From Buddleja alternifolia (taxonomy: Eukaryota; Streptophyta; Magnoliopsida; Lamiales; Scrophulariaceae): a stretch of DNA of 64,000 bases. This document shows, piece after piece, positions 48,265 through 60,223 of the stretch. The notes beneath the pieces are model-generated. The model searched no databases, had not been told where the DNA came from, and worked only from the letters and a program-made list of their open reading frames with translations. The position numbers and the translations under genes are program-made. Numbering within the stretch: the stretch's first letter is position 1; every line of letters begins with the position of its first letter. The stretch spans positions 50,718,645 to 50,782,644 of the forward strand of contig CM033393.1 in NCBI GenBank assembly GCA_019426215.1, read 5' to 3'.

Positions 48265-51200
48265 TTTCAAATTAGATGCTATCCATGTACTATTTATAGA
48301 TGAATAGTTCACTTTATTTTCATTAGCACATTTCGAAAACGCAAATTCTGGAGAACTCAACTCACCAGACGATTTATCAACCCATTAAAGTTTTTCTCAG
48401 CGGCTTAAATGATGCACTATTATCGCATAATCGAAATTTGTTAATTGAGCATATGGAGGTGAATATTTTTATATTTATCAAATTCATTTTATAATTTTTT
48501 TCCCATTCTTTTCATTGAGTATATAGAACTTTTACATATACTTTTTTGCAGGAATCTAACAATACAACTCACGTTTATGTGATGGTACATCGTGATTCGA
48601 ATACTAGATACAATTGTCTCAGGTCGTCACTTGGATGTGGTGAACTCATGTGTAACAGTGTACGTATACTTTTTTTTTTCTGTTGGCTTTTTATTTAATT
48701 AGTGTCATATATATTTTCCTTTTCATTATCATTACTATTTCATTAAAGAAAAACTGAACCTATTTTATTCATTTATTTATTTGTTTATATTATTGTGTGT
48801 TTCTCACTTAAATTTGCATTTTGAATTTTATAGAATCGTAACCGATTTTCATCTAACATCCCAAGCAGACGGTAAACAAATGTTTGAATATGTTCCTAAC
48901 ATCAAACTCGAGGCCTCTAATGACTAAATATACTAACACTTCTCTGTCTTCACTCCAGAAGTTGCTCTCAATTTTTTTCTTAGAGTAATTGCTTTCTCCT
49001 CATTCCCCATGATCAGTATTGAAGGAGAGATATTTCTCCCTATCATCTTATCTTATCATAAATCACATTATCATTTGGAATCCTTCACATGCCCATAACA
49101 ATTAATTTATTAGTTTGCCATACTCTGGAGTTTCTTCTTAATTTATTTTCCTGTCATTATTTTCAGCACTTACTTTGGTTTCTTCAGCACCATCATCCCA
49201 ATTCTCAAAATGTGAGTAGTAAAAGGTAAATAATTTATTTTATGTTTATTCTTATGCCCCCTTTTATTTTCAAAATTAATTGTTCTTCTATTTCCCACAT
49301 ATTTATTCTTAAAATGGCAATGCTAATGTGAATAAAGATGTAATAGAATGATCCATAATGATCGAACATATATAATTTTATCTTTGTTTGTGGAGTAATT
49401 TTTATTAACACTTTAAAAGTATTATTGTTTTCTTATTTTTGTCATCAGATTTTTCCTTCTAAACATACTCCATTCAATTCTACAGGTAAACAAGCTATTT
49501 CTCATCTCTTATTTCCATTTATTAAAAGTTCAAAGTACTTTTTATTTTCAGTAATACTATCTATGGTATTAATTAATCTATTTACATGAGCACCAGCTCA
49601 TGGTCGTGGATAACTTTTTTTTTTTTAAGAAAAATCAGTCTTATATATCATTCAATAGAAAGTTTACAACGCCTGGAACAATACAATTCATATCGACTCA
49701 AACGATATAGTAAGAACATCTGAAACACTAACTATCAAGTTCTTGAAGATAACAAATCTTAAGAACTCACAACTGAACACAAGAAAATTCTTGTGCAACT
49801 CCTATTCAAGGAGAGATGAAACTCTCATTCGAGAGAGAAAGCAAACTCTCATACGAGAGAGAAAATAAAATACTAAACAAAACATCTAAAATGCTATATA
49901 AAAACTTATGTATCACCCGTCTTCATCTCGTCAAATCTGTCTCTATCTCGTTAGATCCATAGCCGTCTCGTCAGATTTGAAGATGTGATATACAAGTTGA
50001 AGGAATGTGCTTCAACCCAACCCGCCGACGATGGTGGTGGTAACAGTGGTGAAGAAGACGACTGTTTCACCAAGCCATCATCGGAGGAGGAAAATAGAAA
50101 AAAAAGAAGGCTAGAGTTTAGAGAAAGATGGGGAGAGAGAGGAGTTTTTATGAGTATGATACCTTGGTCGTCGATAACTTAAAAAGCCTAATAATAACTC
50201 TCTTATTTTGAGTTACTTTAATATTTTTCATTTCATATTATCCTTATTTATATGTTGAGTTATTTTCTTACTTTCATAATGCCAATTTTTGAAAAGAAGT
50301 TGATGATGATCTATCTATAGCAGAGCGGTCCTTGACTTTACTTGACTGCAATTTAATTCAATACTAATTTTCTAAATTTTGAATTTTTTTAATTATTATA
50401 AAAAGTTTTGATTGGTTGATTTTATAAAAAAATATTTTTATTTTAAATAATAATCATAATCTTGTCCAGAATAGATTAGTTAGTCATCGACTCATCGTAT
50501 CTCTATTGTGGCATTACTAATTCGAGTAAGTCTTATGTTCCTATCTCAATGGCTAAATGGAATCTTTTTTTCAAAATTAGAATTATCAAATTTTAAACAA
50601 TCTACATCTTTTATAAGAAGACTTAAGCCCTACAGATTTTATTTAGTTTTGCGAATATCCTGATGTTGCCCCTATTTCAGTAGTTCTTTTGGTTTTATAT
50701 TTTTTGTGGGCTTGCGATTTTCTCTTTGAGATGATTTCCTAATTTTTCATCAAGCTTTTTATTTGGTTGGTTTAGTTTTTCTATCAATTGATGTGTGAAG
50801 ATTCCTCAAACATTCATTACATCAATTTTCAGGAATTAGAATACATATTTGTTTGTGAAGTTTTTCTATTATATAATATGAGATCAATCAATTTTTTTGA
50901 TATATTTTTATCAGGTATTTTTTCTTTATTCATTTTTAGATAATTATCAGGAAACCAAATCCATTTTTGAAGTATTCAACAGGAATCTAACAAGACAACT
51001 AATGTTTATGTAGTGGCGCATCACAATTCGAAACAAAATCTTATCAACAACAGAACTAGATACAATCAAGTGAGGTGATCACTTGAAATTTTTTCATGCG
51101 GAAGATGGCCTGCAAAATGAATCATTGAAATATTTCTAACTACATTTTTCAAGGTCCAACAATATAAAATATTGGTTAAAAAGCATTAAATATTTATTTA

Positions 51201-51994
51201 TGTACCTTTCTTTGCATGTAATTTCTTTTATTATTAATGCAATGTATTAATGTCTATTCATTTCTTTGTATTTGCAGATGTAGTAGAAAATTTTATGGTT
51301 ATGTGCTCGGGAATAAAAATAAAATGTGAAAGGTGTTGAAAATGTTGTAGCGGTGACCATTTTTGAAGAAATGAGAGCGCCCACATGGGTTTACTTTATA
51401 TTTTTTTTGTTATTTATTTTCTAATTCAAATGTGAGTTTTTTTTCCGATTAAGTATCAATTTTATAAACTTAGGAAATGTCAAGTACTTTGCAAACAAAA
51501 AAAGAATAAATTATGTTATTGTTAATTGGTAATCTCTTTCATTTATTTTTCCAATTTAGAAGTTTTTCTCTTTCAATTTTGCATGATAAATACACATGCA
51601 TGTTTTTTTCTTTGTCAATGTTCACCCATGCATTCATATCAATATATGACTATATATTTTGAATTTCTTCAACGTAGTAATTGATGATTTTTATTAATAT
51701 TCAATATAATTATTATAAATTCCTCTTCATCATAATTATTTAATTCCAAGTTACCGAAATTTCTTTTATTTTGTTCTTTTTCCTAATTTTGTTAAATTTT
51801 TCAATGAACAAAACTAAGTAAATTCTTTTATTAATGATGATTGTTATCTCTCATATTATCTTTCAATATTTTTTTTATTAAATTTAGCAATAATATACTA
51901 CATTTTTAATAGATATAAATAAACAAATTATGCAATGATAGATATTTTTCATTTTGTTTACATATTCAGTTCAAGGCATGGGGGTTACATCTAG
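48265..51994. other. Right part of the outer Helitron, no recognised gene
   Basis: Contains scattered short open stretches, such as a reading frame with LSGLNDALLSHNRNLL at about 48396-48445, but no recognisable domain. 49985-50182 encodes a short Glu/Arg-rich ORF that could be a captured exon. Nothing here supports an active product. Confidence 0.45.
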
Positions 51995-52220
51995 TTATAG
52001 GTATAATTTTGAATTGATGTGTATAATTTCCAATTAGTAGGTATAATCTTGAATTTTTAGGTATAATTTCAAATTATAGATTTATCGATTAATTTTGTCA
52101 CATAAGTTTATTTTTTTGTGAAGTATGTGTTTGAATTTATGAAATATTGATTTGTATTATTCTAATTAGCTCAAGTATCATTTTAATTGAAAGTGACTTT
52201 TTATTTTATTTTAATATTGG

Positions 52221-54720
52221 ATGGCGCAACAGTTTGTTGATCATATATATGGCCCGATAGACGGTAGGGTGTTGACCGAGTAGGCAAATCATATGTCTGA
52301 GGGAGTTCGTGAGTTCCCGGATTTCGTGTTCTGTGCTAGACGGGCGGACAATGTGTATTTTCGTAGTGCTTATGGAAGGACCCCACATAATCGAGTCTTG
52401 TTAAAACTGCAACATAAGAGGGTATATCGGGTATACAAGTTAGGGCCATGGACAAATGATATGGGTCTTGTAACTGCGCTAGTCGAGAGATGGCGACTAG
52501 AGATCAATACATTTCATTTCAGAACTGGAGAGGCTACGATTACTCTTTAGGATATTGCTGTGATATTTGGTCTACCAGTCGATGGTCGACCTCTAGTAAC
52601 CAATCGTGTGTTCCGAACTTATCATCAGTGTGAAGCCTATATTTTGGAACAATTACGGTTTAAAATGACTAGACCAGATTTTGAAAAAAAAGGTTTTTAA
52701 CTAAAAATCGCGAAGATTGTCGACCATGTGACCTCGTCTTCTGGCCAAATCACCCCTGAATCTGACGAAATGCAAGTTGACCGGATAGCCCGTTGTTGGG
52801 CACTTATGTTGCTTGGCGTGTTGTGTCCCAACACCACCGGAGATGTTGTTCCGATACTATGGTTGACGTTATTTGAAGATATTAACGCAACAAACACCTA
52901 TAGCTGGGGGAGTGGTGTATTGACGTGGTTATATCGAGGGCTGAGCAAAGCATCCACTATAGGTCAGAAAAATATAGATGCTTGTGCACCATTGTTACAG
53001 GTGGAGAGAATGATTATTTAAATATTGTTATGTTATTTTTTTATGATAATTCATGATTTTTAATCATGTGTATATATTCATTAACAGATATGGGCGTGGT
53101 CTAGGATTTTAGTTGTCAAACCTAGTAATGTTCCTAAGCTAATGGCGTGAATTGATGAGCATGGCATTGCCCGAGCTCCTTATGGTGCACAGTAATTTAC
53201 TGCTAATTTCATGAATTTTAATTGATTAACAATTTTAACTAGGAAAACCCTTATTTTTGTACTTAATTGTGTAATTGATGTTTAAAGGTGGTATCGCCCT
53301 GTTACAAATGACATTGTTGTCCCTCACAGCGTCCGGACAATTAGAAATGGACTTGATCAGATGGCCGAAGGACATGTGAGTAAAAAAAGATCATAACATT
53401 TTTATATTATAATATTATATCCTTCTGTATTAAATTTTTTTTAATACCTTTTTCATATTTCAGTTTGTTTGGACTTCATACAATTTCAATGATGAAGACA
53501 TCGGCGAGTTGCCACCTGAATGTTTGGACATTGTTGTGTGGAAAGCATATATCAGTTCCCATGATATTCTTCGACGTCGTGGAGCATCATCGTCCTGAGC
53601 GTGTTTTGCGGCAGTTTGGACTTCGACAAAATATTCCACTTCTTGTTGCACCTGTTCGAAGGAAGGACCGTATGGGGAAAAATATAGATTGGGAAAACAA
53701 AAATGGTCCCCACATTGCAATGTGGAATGATCGGGGCAATAGAACTGTGATTGGACAACCTATTCAGGGTAGAGACGATACAGAGCCGGGATACAACAAA
53801 TGGTATGATAGAATCACTCGTCGTTATATTTTACCCACCTTGACTAGGAGAACAGTGGGACATCAAACAGGGTCGGCCTCTCTATTGCAGAATGTGGTTA
53901 GTAAATGCACTTATTGTTCTAATATAGTTATTTTTTCTATGATTTTTTGCTTAACTCTTTTGTTTTATCTTTTCAGTATAATCACATTCAAGGCCTGCAA
54001 AATACTATTGAAAAAACCTCTCAAAGTAGCCATCGATTTAGGAGGGTACTTGGACAGGTGCGATCGTGTCTCACCGGCCTCGCAAATCTGGTCACATGTG
54101 GACGTCATGGCGATGTAGCATCTGGTTCTCACATTCATAGACATTGAGGAGAAACCATGCTTCCACAGAGGAGAAGCCGGAGTACGAGTGCATTGGAAGA
54201 CTCCGAAGGTATAGAAGATGATGATGACGAAGATGTAAAAGATGATGAGGATGAGGATGGACCATCCTCTTCAGCCCCAACTTTTACACCTCAGCACCGA
54301 GGCGGGTCTTCCTCTTCCGTGTTTCCACCTCAGTACCAAGACAGACCTTCATCTTCCGCTTCAACACCGAGGCGGACATTCCTCTTCTGGGTTTCCACCT
54401 CAGCACCGAGGCGGACCTTCTTCTTCCGGGTTTTCACCTCAATACCAAGGCGGACTTTTATCTTCTGCTTCAGCACCTCAGTACCGAGGCAGACCTTCCT
54501 CTTTCGGGTTTCCACCTCAGTATCAAGGCGGGCCTTCATCTTTGCCTTTTTACCGTCCCCCAATGTCTGCGGTGTCGGATTTGTTCACGACGCCTATGGA
54601 GCGTTCATTCGTTGATTACATATTCAATGAACCACCCCCTCAAACTTTGAATGAACCTTCACCAGTGGAGCATTATACTCGTACATCACCTACTCTGTTC
54701 TCTTTGGGTATGGACAACTA
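52221..54720 (+). pseudogene. Plant mobile domain (MAIN/PMD-like) pseudogene
   Basis: Exons are 52221-53000, 53088-53191, 53288-53375 and 53464 onward, with GT-AG junctions in consistent phase. Family signatures are KLGPWTNDMG, ALVERWRLEINTFHF, GEATITL then DIAVIFGLPVDGRP, RCWALMLLG, RWYRPVTNDIV, HHRPERVLRQFGL and YDRITRRYI. Plant mobile domains occur in MAIN/MAIL proteins and inside transposons. Premature stops sit where Gln or Arg is expected: TAG 52281, TAG 52548, TAA 52698 and TGA 53148. A frameshift lies near 53558. The tail at 54240-54570 is a Ser/Pro/Gly repeat built from units of about 45-50 bp (QHRGG / SSS words). The copy cannot encode an intact protein. Given the surroundings it is probably the transposon-borne type. 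Confidence 0.82.
54240..54570. repeat. Imperfect tandem repeat, CACCTCAGYACCGAGGCGG type
   Basis: Seven or so degenerate units containing CACCTCAGYACCRAGGCGG and CTTCCTCTTCYGGGTT. They form the low-complexity tail of the plant-mobile-domain pseudogene and explain the several overlapping open frames in this stretch. Confidence 0.8.
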
Positions 54721-54847
54721 GTGTTGGGTTTCGTTTGAAAAAGCATAAACGCAGCGGAAGAAATTTCAAAAATTAAAATGAAAACCCAATTGGTACTCTA
54801 ATTCGCATAATTGAATCTAAAAGCGTATAACGAATAAAACTTACTCG
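54721..54847. other. Short spacer between the PMD pseudogene and the LINE
   Basis: AT-rich, with GTTGGGTTTC and GAAAACCCAA forming a weak inverted pair. No gene. Confidence 0.4.
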
Positions 54848-56745
54848 TTAATATTTTTCTTTTATATAGTATGAGTGAACCCATTTTATCCACATTGAAT
54901 CAGATTTATGGGCCAGGTTCCAAATGTGTTTGAACATTACTGCAATATTCCATTTGGCTAGAGAGATTATGCCCAATCCACCCTCACTTTTAGGCAAACA
55001 CAATGTACTCCATTTGACTGTTGCTTGCCCCTCTCCACTAACTTTTCCACTCCATAGATAAGCTCTACACATTTTTTCAATCTCACTCACCACTGTTATA
55101 GGTAATGGAAAAATCTGACTCCAGTAAAGTTGCACTCCAAACAAAACTGCTTTAATAAGCAGAACTCTACCCGCAAATGAAAGAAATTTTGAAGTCCAAG
55201 AAGTAATTTTGCTCATAATTTTCTCAATGGGGGCTTACAATTATTCACAGTTAGCCTAGAGGATATAAGTGGGACCCCCAAATACCTCATTGGCATACTC
55301 TCCTCAACAAATCCTGTGCTATGTAGAATCTGTCTTTTCAAGTGTTCATCAATACCTCCACATAATACTTGACTCTTCCCAAGATTTGCATGTAGTCCTG
55401 ACAGTTCAGAGAAAGTGTCAAAAGTTCTCTTAACCATGTTGATAGATGCAAGATCCCCTCTACTAAACATCATCAAATCATCTGCAAAGCAGAGATTGAT
55501 GAGTCCCACTCTACTACATTTTGGATGGAAATTGAACCCTGTATTCTTATGTATCATCTTGAAACTCCTGGAAAGATAATCCATTGCAATCACAAAAAGA
55601 TAAGAGGACATGGGATCCCCTTGTCTCAATCCTCTCTTCCCTTTGAACTTCCCAAACGTTACTCCATTTAGCATAATAGAGTATTTAGCAGTGGATATAC
55701 ATTTCATAATGAATTCAGTAAGCTCTGGAGGTACCCCATAAGCCATAAGCACCTGCTCTAAAAAAGCCCATGATACTGTATCATAGGCCTTTCTGATATC
55801 AACCTTCATGACCATTCTAAGAGATATGCCTTTTCTTTTGTAACCCTTTACCAATTCATGGCAAAGCACCACATTATCTACAATGGATCTCCCCTCAATA
55901 AAAGCCTCATGTGCCTGGTCTACAAGTTTAAACAACACCTTCTTCAGTCTATTACAAATTATCTTAGATATAGTTTTATACACCACTGTGCAACATGATA
56001 TTGGCCTGAAATCCCCTACTGTGGTTGAATTTTTGCATTTTGGAATCAAGTGCAATAGGGTATGATTGATTTCTGTAAGGATTCTTCTCTTCTGTATACT
56101 ATCAATCACTGCTTTAGTAAAATCCTCCCCCCACTGTTTCCCAGGTACTCTTTAAAAAACAAGAATTTATTCCATCAATCCCGGGCTTTTATCATCTGGA
56201 ATTGAGAAGACTGTTTTCTTTACCTCTTCAGCAGTCATTTCTTGCAGTAACATCTCCTTGTCTTCTTGATTTAAAATGTATCCCTGATTCACAATTGACT
56301 GGCTGATTTTTGTTATTTCACTACTATCTATGCCCAATAAGTTACGATAGAACCCAAGAATCTCATCCTTAACAGTTTGTGGGTCCTGTAAAACCTCTCC
56401 TGTACTGGTTGTGATACTCAAAATGTTCCCCTGTGCCCTCTTGGCCATCATTCTAGCAAAAAAGTACTTCCTACACTCATCGTCCTACTGATAGAACTCT
56501 ATCTTTGCTCTCTGATGAATAAATTCCACTTCCATTTTCAATAGCTTTCTCAACTCATCATTCTTTGCCTTTTCCTGTTGCATTAACTCTACATTAAAAT
56601 GGTTGCTCTTCAAATCTTCTTTAATTTTGTGTAAATTTTCCTTTTCTCCATTGATTCTCTCTGAAATGTTAGAGTAATGATTCTCATGCATCAACTTCAG
56701 TCCACCTTTCACTTGCTTACATTTTTGCACTAGCTTGAACATAGG
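54848..56745 (-). pseudogene. L1-type LINE reverse transcriptase, decayed, 3' end missing
   Basis: Read from 56742 downwards. A charged region (KENLHKIKEDLKSNHF) precedes a TAG near 56486, then ARMMAKRAQGNI and QEMTAEEVKKTVFSIPDDKSPG. A frameshift near 56170 is followed by RT blocks: DFRPISCCTVVYKTISKII, ADQ-type VDQAHEAFIEGRSI, MVMKVDIRKAYDTVSW, GLRQGDPMSSYLFVI and the catalytic LINLCFADDLMMF. Another frameshift near 55215 leads to the thumb-like FLSFAGRVLLIKAVL and an aromatic tail (WSTLCLPKSEGGLG). The frame stops at 54848 before any RNase H or poly(A). The endonuclease part is absent. This is a truncated, inactive LINE. Confidence 0.93.
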
Positions 56746-56828
56746 GCACCCTTTAACCTCGTGTTTTCAAGCCTCTTTAACCAGTTGCTGAAATCCAGGA
56801 TGCTTCCTCCAGCCATTTAGAAACCTAA

Positions 56829-57290
56829 ATGGTGTGTTCCCCATCCTTGTTCTTGTCAAGGTTAGAGTCATACGGGAAGGCCTCCGTATCGCATGGATTA
56901 AACATATGGGAACGTAGATGTCGAAATATTATTGTCGAGATTGACTCGGAGATTGTGCACAAATGGATTAAACATGGAGAAACAAGAGACCATCCTCTGG
57001 GTCTAATCATTGAAGACTGTCGTGAATTACTTATGGGTCCATGGGAAGTAACTCTTCAACACACTCTTAGGGAGGGGAACAAAGGAGCAGATTTTATGGC
57101 CAAATTGGGGCACTATCTGGATTGTAAACTTAGAATGTGGAACTCACCATCTCCAGGTGGCCAGGATGTTATTCAAGAAGATATGAAGGTGTTTTACTCC
57201 AGGTAGGAGATTTAGTGTTTAGTTTTTAATGTAATTTTCCTTTTGTTTTGTCGTCGTATTACCAATTTTTTAAAAAAAGTAATATATAAT
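56829..57290 (+). pseudogene. RNase H-like fragment of a plant LINE
   Basis: Opposite in strand to the reverse-transcriptase remnant beside it. Encodes a C-terminal RNase H domain (RVT_3 type) with NIIVEIDSEIVHKWI, DHPLGLIIEDCRELL and LQHTLREGNKGADFMAKLG. The stop is at 57204-57206. It is followed by a T-rich stretch and AAAAAAAGTAA near 57275, possibly the decayed LINE 3' tail. It lacks the start of the domain. It could equally be a fragment of a host RNase H-like gene, but the context favours a LINE. Confidence 0.7.
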
Positions 57291-57337
57291 TTAATCACAG
57301 CAACCAACTCCAAGAGCTGCTAGAGCAAAACTTTAAT

Positions 57338-57574
57338 GGGGTGTGGCTTATTTTAAAGAGATTATGCGCTCTTAATGCTCATGAGTTCTCTGTCTTATAA
57401 GTTGTTAAAAGTAAATTGGAGTCTCTTTACTTATTTTTTAAGAGTTTGTAAACTCCTGACGCCATATTTTGAGACCTATAAGTTGTTTTACCAAACACTT
57501 TGTAACAGCTTATAAGCTCTCAAACAAATTATAAGATGTTTTAAAGAGCTTGTAAGCCCAGTCAAACACTCTCT
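57338..57574. mobile_element. MITE related to 10135-10400
   Basis: Starts GGGGTGTGGCTTATTTTAAA and ends CCAGTCAAACACTCTC, with TTATAAG / CTTATAAGC palindromes inside and the same TCTTTACTTATTTTTTA...AGAGTTTGTAAACTCCT order as the copy near 10.2 kb. It appears to be of the same MITE family. Confidence 0.6.
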
Positions 57575-57659
57575 AAATCATTTGCAGCCAACTATGTTAG
57601 ATGAACCGCTTCAATGGACCCAGTCCATCTTAGAATTTTGCATTAGATCACAGAAAGAA

Positions 57660-57965
57660 ATGATGAGTTTAACTTTCTTTACATATTGAGTTGACAGCAT
57701 TTTCTTGTGAATAATATGAGGATAAGGCGCTTATAAATCATTGAATTGAACATGTATTAATGATAATGCAAATTGTGTATGTAAGACCACAACGAAAAAT
57801 GTTGTATCACTTTCTTTTCGACTACTTCTAGCACAGCCCCTAGTGGAGACTGCTTCATTTGTCAAAACTTCGATTACGACTTCTAGATTTTATTTTCAAA
57901 TATGGTGGGGACTGCTTCATTTATCAAAACTTTGATCACAACTTCTAGATTTTATTTTCAAATAT
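57660..57965. repeat. Dispersed repeat related to 21832-22085, with internal 60-bp duplication
   Basis: Matches the segment near the glutaredoxin gene over most of its length. A block of about 60 bp (GTGGAGACTGCTTCATTTGT... to TTTTATTTTCAAATA) occurs twice in tandem, from about 57844 and 57904, and only once in the other copy. Confidence 0.75.
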
Positions 57966-58732
57966 AATTTCTCTAAAAGTTTTGAGTATAATTTAGTGTC
58001 TATCTCCTTTATGTTGTAAAAAATTAACTCAAGCAAATGAAATAGAACATGAAAGAATGAAAGAAGCATTAGAATTAGATTTATATATACCTTGGGAGTT
58101 TGGACAGGTATGTTTGTAAGAAACTTGATGGAATCCATTCAACAGCTATTAAATACCAATGACATAGATCGAACGCCAATTATAATAGCATTTATATAAT
58201 TTCCCACACAAAATTGATAAGATTGGAGTACCAAAATGACACTACTGAAATATCAGGTCCCAAGAATTGTGGACTCAAATTCTAAACAAGCGTGGGAGAA
58301 TGAAGCTTTGTTTGGAGATTTTGTGCCACAGCTTCAATAAATTCTTCGGTGCTCAAGTAAAACTCTCTCGATACTCTGCACACAAAAACAAGAACGATTC
58401 AAAAAATGGTAGTATATATGAATTTGCATATAGAACTATGAGGATTACCAAAAAAATATATATATATATATATATATAGAACTATGAGGAACCGCTCACG
58501 GGTTTTAGAAAACTAGTTATCCCTCAAATGCATAAGATAGAACCAAAGATCTTCAAATAATTGAATCTTCGAATTGTTCTTCATTATTGTCGAGGTTGAC
58601 CAAGTGGTCACAAGATTAACACTATGAATTGAACTTTGCCAACAAGATTAACAGAGGCTCCTAGTCACAATTAAGAATAATTAGTCTTTAGGTACTTCAA
58701 TTTTCAACAAACCAGATAAAATAATTAAATGC
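57966..58732. other. Intergenic region
   Basis: AT-rich, with an AT microsatellite at about 58457-58478. ACTATGAGGA occurs on both sides of the microsatellite. No gene supported. Confidence 0.5.
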
Positions 58733-59808
58733 GGGTCTTTTTGCATCTACCTCCCCTAAGGTATCTACCTTTGGCAAACAACCCCCTGAGGTATGATTTT
58801 TTGGCATATAAACCCTTCTATTATATTGACCATTGGATCAAAATCTAGAAAAGGGTCAAATGTCACTTTTGTCCTTGTTCATGAAAAAGATACACAAAAT
58901 TGAAAAATGATTTTGGCGTGTTAAATTTTAAATCATGTTCACAATCAACTTATTCTTATTTTATAGCTAAGGCAAACTACTAAAAATGAAGTGCACAAAA
59001 TTTAATATTTTAAAAATAGATGTATAGATAGGTAAGTCCTCTTACAATGATCGGAATTGTTAATGTATTATCACAATTGAGCAATAAAAAAATTAAGAGT
59101 ATGAAAAAGTAACTAAAGAACAAAATCTTAAAATGTAACTATAATTTTTTAAGAATATTAATTAATAGCATACAAGTAAATATATTAAACTTAATAATTA
59201 TAAAAATATTAAAAGTGCTAAATGGCCATCTCCATATTGTATTATAATCATGAATTAAGCTATATATGCGCTAATACATAGAACAATTATAGCATAATTT
59301 AATGATTACAAACATTATAATATAAAAATAAGCCTCTTTTTTCTATGAACAAATAGTTTTACATCCATATTTTAGTCCTACATCTACCAAGTACTAACAT
59401 GTATATTATTTTATTTCGTATTTTGCTGATTTTTTTACCTTAACTTTTAGAAGAATTTATAGACCCATATATATTAAGTTCATACTTAATTTTTTAATCT
59501 CATATATATATTTAACTAGATCTGCAATTATTTGTAATTCTATTTGAAGAAAAAATCTAAAACTAATGTATTTCTATTTTTATTGATTAGGCATGAACCA
59601 TAAAAAAAAAAAAAAATTGTGAAGCCGACTTAAAAATTGAAAATCAGAAGAATATATCTTGATTAAGGATAGAAATGGCAGTCTATCTCTTTATAATATT
59701 TTATCTAATGGTCAATATAGCACAATGAGTTATATGCCAAGATTTCATACCTTAGGGCCTCATTTGCCAAAGGTAGATATCTCGGGGGTGTTATATGCAA
59801 AAAGGCCC
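58733..59808. mobile_element. MULE-type TIR element, 1,076 bp, with 9-bp target duplication
   Basis: Left end GGGTCTTTTTGCATCTACCT and right end, in reverse complement, GGGCCTTTTTGCATATAACA, continue as inverted repeats for about 90 bp (GGTATCTACCTTTGGCAAA against ATATCTACCTTTGGCAAA). The flanks are ATTAAATGC at 58724-58732 and 59809-59817, a perfect 9-bp duplication typical of Mutator-like elements. The AT-rich interior has no transposase. Confidence 0.88.
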
Positions 59809-59817
59809 ATTAAATGC

Positions 59818-60223
59818 GTGATAACATAAAACATGAGTGAAATTTAGTTTGTACTAGTCAGCTTGTATGATGAAAGCATCGACAATATTATAATTAGAAT
59901 GAGGAAAGCACCACTTATTTTGCCCCGTGAACCAAAATAGCAAGATCCTTAGTCATTTTTCCAGATTCCACCGTCTTACATGATTTGTGTGGCCATGATT
60001 ATTAAAAATTATTGACCCGATTTTGTCGAGTCACGATATCCCCTTCGTCTAGAATTAAAGGGAAAAAAAAGCTAGATTAAAATACATGTAGTTAGATTAA
60101 AATACATTGTAGTTTAATCAACGCAAGAATGTTATTATATGATTGAAATTAATTTAACGAGTTTATAATTAATTTATATCGGGCTCCGTCATCGCGCATC
60201 CTGCGGTGCCCTTTAACTAGTTA
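59818..60223. other. Intergenic region
   Basis: No gene. It contains a short direct repeat, TTAGATTAAAATACAT, at about 60075 and 60092. Confidence 0.5.

Larger units (their letters stand above)
44915..51994 (+). mobile_element. Outer Helitron, plus strand, 7,080 bp including a nested element
   Basis: The 5' end TCTATATATAATAAATTACA follows an A at 44914; the 3' end ...GGGGTTACATCTAG at 51994 precedes a T at 51995. TC...CTAG with an A|T insertion site and no target duplication is the Helitron signature. The sequence on both sides is the same minisatellite array. The hairpin normally found before CTAG has lost its left arm (only GGCATGGGGG is left). No replicase/helicase is visible. Two related segments, 48551-48640 and 50979-51080 (GGAATCTAACAA...ACAACT), show internal duplication, perhaps of a captured fragment. 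Confidence 0.8.

Noticed and set aside
49985..50182. Short Glu/Arg-rich ORF as a gene
   Set aside because: It is 65 codons with no homologous motif, inside a Helitron; at most a captured fragment.
43711..52221. CT-rich 43.7-kb stretch as leader exon of the plant-mobile-domain gene
   Set aside because: A donor is visible but no AG acceptor lies just before 52221, and 8 kb of nested elements intervene.
53465..54118. 217-codon open frame as an independent gene
   Set aside because: It is the frameshifted last exon of the plant-mobile-domain pseudogene read together with intron sequence.
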